Assembly (NCBI RefSeq): GCF_018882295.1
Contig: NZ_JACVOR010000001.1
Span: forward strand, 744,001 to 808,000
Length of the DNA stretch: 64,000 nucleotides
Source of the DNA: Polynucleobacter sp. 80A-SIGWE
GTDB taxonomy: Bacteria; Pseudomonadota; Gammaproteobacteria; Burkholderiales; Burkholderiaceae
Direction: 5' to 3'
The translations under genes and the position numbers were made by a program. The first letter of the stretch is position 1. Each line of letters begins with the position of its first letter. This document shows, piece by piece, positions 58,087-64,000 of the stretch. Under the pieces are notes generated by a model that was not told the origin of the DNA, did no database searches, and saw nothing but the letters and a program-made list of their open reading frames with translations.

Positions 58087-58932
58087 CTAGGGTTTACCAG
58101 CAACCGCCAGTGTCCTTTGGGCTAACAAGACAACTGGTCGATCAATCATGCGGCCGTCTAATTTCACGGCACCACCTTTGGATGCCTTGTCAGCTTCAAT
58201 CACGCGCTGTGCCCAGGAGACCTCCGCAGCCGTAGGCATAAAGGAATCCTTAACTAAAGCAACCTGCTTTGGATGAATACACAGCTTGCCTCCGAACCCC
58301 ATTCTTTTGGCGCGCTCGGCATCATCAGTAATGCGCTCAATATTGTCTGTAGAAGGAGTAACCCCATCAATTGGAGGGGCAATCTGAGCTAAGCGTGAGG
58401 CCAACACGATCTGAAAACGCGCAGTTTGCAGTTCAGTTTCTTGTGCGTCACACACCATTCCTAAGTCGGCCTGTAGATCAATATTGCCTAATGCCAAGCG
58501 CAATACCTGATCCGAGTTTGCAATCTCATTGAGATGATTAAGACCGATGGCAGTTTCAATCATCGGAATGATTGCTGTGTTTGGTAGGATTTGTGCTGCA
58601 CCATTCATTTGGTCGAGAGATTCACTTTTCGGAATGAGTAAGCAGGCAGCATCCAACTCTTGAACCAAGATAAGGTCAGCTGCATAAAACTTAGTGCCGG
58701 GAGAATTCGAACGAATAATTAGGCGCTTCTTTTGTTCCGCAGTAAATGTAGGCCAAGCAGTGCGTATAGCTGCGCGCGCAGATTCTTTATCTTCCTCGGC
58801 TACTGCATCTTCTAAATCGATGATGACGCCATCAGCACCACTATCCAATGCCTTTGCAAAACGTTCTGGGCGCGTGCCTGGAACAAATAAGAAGGTGCTA
58901 CTAAAGCCGATAGGTGTATCAAGTGGGTTCAT
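58087..58932 (-). CDS. CitE-like CoA-ester lyase (HpcH/HpaI family)
   Basis: The 281-residue TIM-barrel protein begins FLFVPGTRPERFAKALDSGAD, as in CitE and citramalyl-CoA or malyl-CoA lyases. GVIIDLEDAV, PMIETAIGL (metal-binding Glu) and LALGNIDLQADLGM (metal-binding Asp) are intact. As a stand-alone protein without CitD or CitF it is not citrate lyase; a (S)-citramalyl-CoA or malyl-CoA type lyase is more likely. Neighbours (MmgE/PrpD and a MaoC-type hydratase) support a C5-acid or propionate-type route. Confidence 0.85.
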   Translation of the reverse strand: MNPLDTPIGFSSTFLFVPGTRPERFAKALDSGADGVIIDLEDAVAEEDKESARAAIRTAWPTFTAEQKKRLIIRSNSPGTKFYAADLILVQELDAACLLIPKSESLDQMNGAAQILPNTAIIPMIETAIGLNHLNEIANSDQVLRLALGNIDLQADLGMVCDAQETELQTARFQIVLASRLAQIAPPIDGVTPSTDNIERITDDAERAKRMGFGGKLCIHPKQVALVKDSFMPTAAEVSWAQRVIEADKASKGGAVKLDGRMIDRPVVLLAQRTLAVAGKP

Positions 58933-58984
58933 GTGTGTGGCTTTATTGAATATGAAGCAAAAAAGAAAATAAATATCTCAGAAT

Positions 58985-60355
58985 TTATGAGATCAATAAC
59001 CCAATCTTGGACTGCTTACGGATATTCCACAAGCGTTCAATGGCGACACTCATCTCACTTGGCGTTGCGCCACCACTAAATGCAGCAAGACGCATGGCCT
59101 TATCTGTAATTTCAGTGCGACTGAGGGTATTACCAGGATCACCCTTGGGTTCATCAACACGGCCTTCTAAAACTTCGCCATTATTTAAATAGACTTTGAC
59201 TTTGCCAATCCAGCGTTGAGGGTAGGCACCATCTACTTCTGCATCCAGAGTCATGGTGACACGATCCCGGAATGCACAAATTGCTTGATCATGAAAGTGT
59301 TGATCAAATTCTTGCAAGCCAGCAAATTGATAATGGGCAATCAGAGCGAGCACCGTTCCCATTGAAAACTTGGATTGGTGAACCGTTGCGGGATCAGTTA
59401 CTGGACCCAGTACATCAATTGCGCCTTGGTGAACCAGAGTTTCTACTTTGGCAATATCACTAGGTTTGAGTTGATGCGCGAGCATGACTTGTAATAAGGC
59501 GTCTGCAGCGGGGTGAGTGTGACGACATGAGGCGTGATATTTAAAGCTGGTCTCCGCAATAGTCCAGCGACTACCCAAACGATCAATCAACTTGCTAGGG
59601 TCTGCATCGCTCGACATGCCGGCAGCTAAACCTTGCTTGCCTTCCAAAATATGTTCTGCACCAGTAAAACCAGATTGCGCTAAGTAAGCAGACATCAAGC
59701 CAGTAGAGGCGGCATGCGCAGTATGTAGTTGCTTAGAGTCGGCGGCATCACGCAGAAATTCCCAAAGACCGGCCGATTGCGTTCCCGCAGAGCCAAAGGC
59801 ATGCAACATTTGGGTGGGGTTCAATTTGAGTAAATGACCCACGGCGGCAGCTGCTGCTAGGGTGCCTGCAGTACCTGTCGTGTGAAATATCTTGTAATGC
59901 GAGCGACCTAAAAATTCACCAACCCGAATACCAACTTCATAGCCAGCAACAGCAGCAACCAATAGATCTTCACCTGAGGCGCCAATCGTCTGTGCTGTCG
60001 CTAGTGCCGCAGGAAACACTACGGTAGCTGGGTGAAATACAGAGCCATTGTGAACATCATCTTGTTCGGCAACGTGTGATGCTGCTGCATTAGCGAGTGC
60101 GGCTAAGAAGGGGCTTGAGTTGGTTCGGCTAATCAGAATTTCAGCGGAGCCGGGATTGGCAGCGTTAAAGCCACCCATGTTTTGCGCAAACTGCGTAATC
60201 GTTTCAACTGGACGCGATCCTTTGCCAGCGATTGCTGAGCCAAACCAATCAACCAATAAATCTTCGGTGCGCGCAATCACCTCGTCGGGAATATCGCCAA
60301 TCTTTAATTCAGAAGCAAATGTTGCTAAAGCTTTAGATAAATGTGGAGTAGTCAT
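58985..60355 (-). CDS. MmgE/PrpD family protein
   Basis: The 456-residue protein has the family N-terminal helical domain (LVDWFGSAIAGKGS near residue 32) and YHASCRHTHPAADALL near 275. Family members include 2-methylcitrate dehydratase and cis-aconitate decarboxylase, both acting on tricarboxylates. It lies 14 bp after the hydratase gene and 52 bp before the CitE-like gene. A substrate cannot be assigned from sequence alone. The absence of prpBC nearby argues against a methylcitrate cycle locus. Confidence 0.87.
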   Translation of the reverse strand: MTTPHLSKALATFASELKIGDIPDEVIARTEDLLVDWFGSAIAGKGSRPVETITQFAQNMGGFNAANPGSAEILISRTNSSPFLAALANAAASHVAEQDDVHNGSVFHPATVVFPAALATAQTIGASGEDLLVAAVAGYEVGIRVGEFLGRSHYKIFHTTGTAGTLAAAAAVGHLLKLNPTQMLHAFGSAGTQSAGLWEFLRDAADSKQLHTAHAASTGLMSAYLAQSGFTGAEHILEGKQGLAAGMSSDADPSKLIDRLGSRWTIAETSFKYHASCRHTHPAADALLQVMLAHQLKPSDIAKVETLVHQGAIDVLGPVTDPATVHQSKFSMGTVLALIAHYQFAGLQEFDQHFHDQAICAFRDRVTMTLDAEVDGAYPQRWIGKVKVYLNNGEVLEGRVDEPKGDPGNTLSRTEITDKAMRLAAFSGGATPSEMSVAIERLWNIRKQSKIGLLIS

Positions 60356-60369
60356 GGGGTAATTTATTC

Positions 60370-61254
60370 TTAAGCTAAAACTGCAGTAGCCTGCATGGTG
60401 AGCCAGCCTTCGTGATCTTCAGCCCAAATGGAAATTGTTTTTCCAGATGGATCTTTCTCCAGATCAGGTTTGGCGCTAACCTTAAATATATTGATATCAA
60501 AAGTAGGGCGTATGGCTCGGAACTCAAAGCTTTTGAGTTTGCAGCCCGGAATGCTTTGACGGACAAGATCTACTAACAGGGTTGCAATTAAGGGGCCATG
60601 AACAATTAAGCCTGGATAACCTTCTACCTCAGTAACATATTTGCGATCGTAATGAATGCGATGACCGTTAAATGTCAGGGCTGAGTAGCGAAACAATAAA
60701 ACATCATCTGGGGTAATTGTTTTAGACCAAGTAGCGCCAGTGGGTGCTGGAGTTGGCGCAACTGGTTTGTCGTCTGGGCCTGGTGCATCGCGATATACGA
60801 TGTCATGCTCTTCAATTAAAGCCAAACCATTTTGATTGGAGATTTCATGTTTGACTAATACGAAGATGAGGTCGCCAGTGCGACCTGCTTTGTGCGTAAC
60901 AGATTCAATTTTGGAGACGCGTTCGATTTCATCGCCTACGGAGAGAGGTGCTAGCCATTGAACTCGACTGCCTGCCCACATCCGACGTGGCAGTGGAACG
61001 GGCGGTAAAAATCCGCCACGCTTGGGGTGTCCATCAGGACCGATTTCAGATTGAAGGGCGCACGGCAAGAAATAAAGCCAATGCCACAACTCTGGAAGAA
61101 AGGTTCCGTCATTCGGAGCGGGATCGGGTCTATCGAGCGTTGCCGAGAGAGCTCGGACAGGTGCCGCAGTGACGATGTCTTGAAGAGTCTCGGTTTTGCC
61201 GAGCCATTCTTGGAGATGGGTGATGGTTTGAGGTTCGATTCGCATAAGTTCCAT
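60370..61254 (-). CDS. FAS1-like/MaoC-type hydratase (mesaconyl- or itaconyl-CoA hydratase-like)
   Basis: The 294-residue double-hotdog protein has an N-terminal FAS1-like dehydratase half (FLPPVPLPRRMWAGSRVQWL near residue 85) and a C-terminal half with FRYSALTFNGHRIHYDRKY near 190, where the Asp/His pair is catalytic. Close relatives hydrate mesaconyl-C4-CoA or itaconyl-CoA to citramalyl-CoA. The CitE-like lyase two genes downstream could then split citramalyl-CoA to acetyl-CoA and pyruvate. An alternative start is the ATG at 61245. Confidence 0.8.
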   Translation of the reverse strand: MELMRIEPQTITHLQEWLGKTETLQDIVTAAPVRALSATLDRPDPAPNDGTFLPELWHWLYFLPCALQSEIGPDGHPKRGGFLPPVPLPRRMWAGSRVQWLAPLSVGDEIERVSKIESVTHKAGRTGDLIFVLVKHEISNQNGLALIEEHDIVYRDAPGPDDKPVAPTPAPTGATWSKTITPDDVLLFRYSALTFNGHRIHYDRKYVTEVEGYPGLIVHGPLIATLLVDLVRQSIPGCKLKSFEFRAIRPTFDINIFKVSAKPDLEKDPSGKTISIWAEDHEGWLTMQATAVLA

Positions 61255-61285
61255 TATGCCAATTCCAGCCTCAAATGCGATGGAG

Positions 61286-62611
61286 CTAGATCAATAAACT
61301 CGCTAGTAAATAACTTAGTAATCCGGCCAGTGCTGAGCCAGTTAGTACGCTAATCACACCTTTTTGAAACTTAAAGAGCGCTAAACCTGCAAGCAGAGTG
61401 ATTGCTATTGATATCCAAGAAATTGAGCCACCAAGGCCATGCGGAAAAAAGACGTGATACGCAAAGAACAGGCCGAGGTTGGCGATGACGCCGACTACAG
61501 CGGCAGAGATTGCGGTGAGGGGCGCAGTGAAGCTGAGCCTGCCATGAGTAGATTCAATGAGTGGGCCGCCGGCTAGTACTAGGAAAAAAGAAGGTAAGAA
61601 AGTAAACCAGGTGGCAACACAGGCCCCAAGCACGCCAAACCAAAATGGATTGCTATTACCAATCATATGTTGGATGTGGCCGGCCAGATAACCAACAAAA
61701 GCCACCACCATGATGAGTGGTCCTGGAGTGGTTTCTCCAAGTGCCAAGCCATCCATCATTTGACCGGCACTGAGCCAATGAAATTGATCCACCGCACCTT
61801 GATAGACGTAAGGTAGTACTGCGTAAGCGCCACCAAAGGTTAGGAAGGCGGCCTTAGTAAAGAACCAGGATATTTGCGGATACAGTGTTTTCCAACCAAA
61901 CGCTAGTGTTAGAGCAAAAAACGGAATCAACCAAAGCGCTAGAACGGTTGAGCTCTGTAATACCAATTTCTTTTTGGAAAACTTGGCATGCTCTGGAGTT
62001 GGGGTGTGATCATCAATTAGAGCTGCAGCGTGCGTTCCACTCGCTTTGTCGTGAGATGCGGTTTGCTGGAAATACTCTGGGTAGCGTTTGCCACCCCAAA
62101 TACCAATTAAGGCCGCAAAGATAACAATGATTGGGAAAGCCAAGTTAAAGATAAAGATCGCCAGAAAGGATCCGAGCGCAATCCAACGTAGCGCTTGATT
62201 GTGAATCGTCCGCTTACCAATACGAACTGCAGCGTGGAGGACGATGGCAGTGACTGCGGGTTTGATGCCAAAGAAAATCGCGGCAATCCAAGGCACTTGG
62301 CCAAAGGTGAGATAGACCCAAGATAGGCCAATCAAAATAAAGAGAGAGGGGAGAACAAAGAGGGTGCCTGCTAAGACGCCACCCCAGGTGCGGTGCATGA
62401 GCCAGCCAATGTAAGTCACTAACTGTTGGGCTTCAGGACCGGGCAAGAGCATGCAATAGTTCAGCGCATGTAAAAAGCGCCGCTCAGAAATCCAGCGACG
62501 CTTTTCAACTAGCTCTTGGTGGAGGACTGCGATTTGTCCTGCAGGTCCACCAAAGCTAATAAAGCCTAGCTTGGCCCAAAACTTCAGGGCCTCGCGCAGT
62601 GGAACGCTCAA
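61286..62611 (-). CDS. chrA: Chromate efflux transporter ChrA
   Basis: The 441-residue bidomain protein has about 11 membrane segments and a CHR motif in each half: FWAKLGFISFGGPAGQIAVLH near residue 10 and FFTKAAFLTFGGAYAVLPYVY near 250. It exports chromate, and in many bacteria acts as a general oxyanion transporter. Its ATG overlaps the fabI stop by 4 bp, an unexpected partnership. It is followed after 31 bp by the hydratase gene. Confidence 0.92.
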   Translation of the reverse strand: MSVPLREALKFWAKLGFISFGGPAGQIAVLHQELVEKRRWISERRFLHALNYCMLLPGPEAQQLVTYIGWLMHRTWGGVLAGTLFVLPSLFILIGLSWVYLTFGQVPWIAAIFFGIKPAVTAIVLHAAVRIGKRTIHNQALRWIALGSFLAIFIFNLAFPIIVIFAALIGIWGGKRYPEYFQQTASHDKASGTHAAALIDDHTPTPEHAKFSKKKLVLQSSTVLALWLIPFFALTLAFGWKTLYPQISWFFTKAAFLTFGGAYAVLPYVYQGAVDQFHWLSAGQMMDGLALGETTPGPLIMVVAFVGYLAGHIQHMIGNSNPFWFGVLGACVATWFTFLPSFFLVLAGGPLIESTHGRLSFTAPLTAISAAVVGVIANLGLFFAYHVFFPHGLGGSISWISIAITLLAGLALFKFQKGVISVLTGSALAGLLSYLLASLLI

Positions 62612-63393
62612 ACTTCTTCCATTCCACCAACAACTTGGCTAAAGCCATTATCTACATAAATAATTTCAGCAGTGATGCCATTTGCCAAATCAGATAACAA
62701 GAATGCGGCGGTATTGCCAACATCATCAATAGTCACATTGCGACGCATTGGTGCAGTTTGTTCAACAGCTTCCAAAATCTTGCCGAAGCCTTTAATACCG
62801 GCAGCAGCCAAAGTTTTGATTGGGCCAGCAGAGATACCGTTAGCACGAATGCCCTTAGGTCCGACTGAGCCAGCGATATAGCGTACCGAGGCTTCTAGTG
62901 AGGCTTTAGCAAGACCCATGGTGTTGTAGTTGGGAACATTGCGTAGGCTGCCGAGGTAGGTCAGGGTAAGCAAAGAAGATTTGTCGCGCAACATTGGCAA
63001 AGCTTCTTTTGCCATCGCTGGGAAGCTATACGCAGAGATGTCGTGAGCGATTTTGAAGCCTTCACGAGAAAGACCTTCTAAAAAGTCGCCAGCAATCGCT
63101 TCGCGCGGTGCAAAGCCAATTGCGTGAACAAAGCCATCAAACTGAGGCCAAGTTTTTGCCAAATCCTTAAACAGGGCAGAAATCTGCTCATCACTGCCAA
63201 CATCGCAGTCAAAAATCAAGTCGGTATTGAATTCTTTGGCGAAATCGACAATACGGTCTTTAAAGCGCTCACCAACGTAGGTAAAGGCCAGTTCAGCCCC
63301 TTCGCGGTGACATGCCTTGGCGATGCCATAGGCAATAGAGCGGTTAGAAAGAAGTCCGGTAATCAGGATTTTTTTGCCAGCGAGAAAGCCCAT
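62608..63393 (-). CDS. fabI: Enoyl-[acyl-carrier-protein] reductase (NADH) FabI
   Basis: The 261-residue enzyme catalyses the last step of each fatty-acid elongation cycle. The FabI-type nucleotide site ITGLLSNRSIAYGIA lies at the start, and the catalytic Tyr-x6-Lys is in YNTMGLAKASLEASVRYI. It has a good ribosome site (AAGGAAA) and is the first gene of a long row on this strand. Confidence 0.95.
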   Translation of the reverse strand: MGFLAGKKILITGLLSNRSIAYGIAKACHREGAELAFTYVGERFKDRIVDFAKEFNTDLIFDCDVGSDEQISALFKDLAKTWPQFDGFVHAIGFAPREAIAGDFLEGLSREGFKIAHDISAYSFPAMAKEALPMLRDKSSLLTLTYLGSLRNVPNYNTMGLAKASLEASVRYIAGSVGPKGIRANGISAGPIKTLAAAGIKGFGKILEAVEQTAPMRRNVTIDDVGNTAAFLLSDLANGITAEIIYVDNGFSQVVGGMEEV

Positions 63394-63443
63394 GTTGTTT
63401 CCTTTACTTCAAATATGATTAGCTATCTACAATTGTTGCATAT

Positions 63444-64000
63444 ATGCCCACCCTAAACCCCATTCGCCAAATAGCCCATTTCTTGCTACTAGCCATGCTA
63501 GTAGGGCTTGGGGCCAATGTAGCGCAGGCAGCTCAAGGGATTTCCCAGTATGGCAAGCCTAAATATGCCGATGGATTTGCCCATTTTGATTATGTGAATC
63601 CCCATGCTCCCAGGGGAGGCACCCTCATTTTACCCAACCCAGGGCAAAGAACGAGCTTTGATAAGTTCAATCCATTTACCCTCAGGGGAATCACTGCCCC
63701 AGGTATTGATTTGATGTTTGAGTCACTGGCTGAGGGAAGTGCTGATGAGGTTTCCAGCATTTATGGATTATTAGCCGACGATATTCAGGTTGCTAAAGAT
63801 CGAAGGTCTGTAACTTTCCACATTCGTAATGAAGCGAAATTTTCGGATGGTAGTCCCGTGCTTGCCGCGGATGTGAAGCATAGCTTTGATACCTTGATGA
63901 GTGGTAAGGCGCACCCTCGCTATAAAACAACTTTTGCAGACATCAAGGAAGCGGTTGTATTGTCAGATCGATCTATTCGCTTTGATTTTAAAAATGACAA
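63444..64000 (+). CDS. YejA-like ABC transporter solute-binding protein (cut by window edge)
   Basis: The first 185 codons are present: a signal peptide (FLLLAMLVGLGANVAQA), then GISQYGKPKYADGFAHFDYV and HAPRGGTLILPNPG, which is typical of the YejA group of peptide-binding proteins, and FHIRNEAKFSDGSPVLAADVKHSF, a general family-5 motif. It should bind oligopeptides for an ABC importer. TACAAT (63428-63433) lies 10 nt before the ATG, with no Shine-Dalgarno sequence. The C-terminal part is outside the window. Confidence 0.85.
   Translation, partial: MPTLNPIRQIAHFLLLAMLVGLGANVAQAAQGISQYGKPKYADGFAHFDYVNPHAPRGGTLILPNPGQRTSFDKFNPFTLRGITAPGIDLMFESLAEGSADEVSSIYGLLADDIQVAKDRRSVTFHIRNEAKFSDGSPVLAADVKHSFDTLMSGKAHPRYKTTFADIKEAVVLSDRSIRFDFKND

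Overview
The window reads as the chromosome of a free-living betaproteobacterium of the order Burkholderiales, most like Polynucleobacter. The reasons are moderate GC content, densely packed genes, two 'Bug'-type TctC solute-binding proteins, a tandem cphA'/cphA cyanophycin synthetase pair, paired nadE and P-II genes, and small Burkholderiales families (DUF465, DUF1653, DUF3422, SlyX, YaeQ). I see no insertion sequence, prophage, integron or CRISPR array. Identifications rest on reading translated sequences and motifs; no database search was run.

Layout. 1-5338: cyanophycin cluster, with a partial cphA and complete cphA' on the minus strand and, divergently, an ABC exporter-like protein plus a DUF1854 protein. 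5520-8679: a tctCBA tripartite tricarboxylate transporter with a strong terminator hairpin between tctC and tctB. 8777-13592: a five-gene operon that looks like copper acquisition or handling (DUF2946 protein, TonB-dependent receptor, Cys/His-bearing beta-propeller, TlpA-like thioredoxin, PCu(A)C chaperone). 13688-21114: ilvD, a FixJ/NarL-type response regulator, a RodZ-like HTH membrane protein, P-II, nadE, ppa and trxB. 21154-25965: ftsK, lolA, serS and a small exported protein, followed by tRNA-Ser(CGA). 26122-30540: a YggT protein and an iron(III) ABC transporter (fbpC divergent from fbpB-fbpA) with a Fur-like box before fbpA. 30541-31144: a structured leader or small RNA candidate and a lipoprotein. 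31156-46199: a histone H1-like fusion protein, DUF465, PhnA, AsmA, a 4-TM protein, SlyX, DUF1653, a luciferase-like monooxygenase, PIN and YaeQ proteins, an FAD oxidoreductase, hemN, a P-loop kinase, uup, an amino-acid permease and cbpM-cbpA. 46331-51512: UxaA/GarD-type dehydratase, pirin, TAXI solute-binding protein and DUF3422. 51562-53178: flavocytochrome c sulfide dehydrogenase-like pair. 53363-56948: a GT39/ArnT-like glycosyltransferase, a sialidase-like protein and a membrane protein in translationally coupled order. 57035-63393: tctC, a CitE-like lyase, MmgE/PrpD, a FAS1-like hydratase, chrA and fabI, all on the minus strand. 63444-end: the start of a YejA-like solute-binding protein.

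The observations I would follow first are: (i) a perfect FNR/Anr box followed by a fitting -10 and a terminator, in a gap between two convergent genes where no protein gene could use it, which predicts an oxygen-responsive small RNA; (ii) the copper operon, whose sialidase-like member carries clustered Cys/His residues; (iii) a shared promoter element before the response-regulator gene and before its neighbour; (iv) a structured RNA candidate whose promoter is buried in the terminator of fbpA; and (v) several genes whose -10 box lies 6-10 nt before the start codon, which predicts leaderless or near-leaderless mRNAs.
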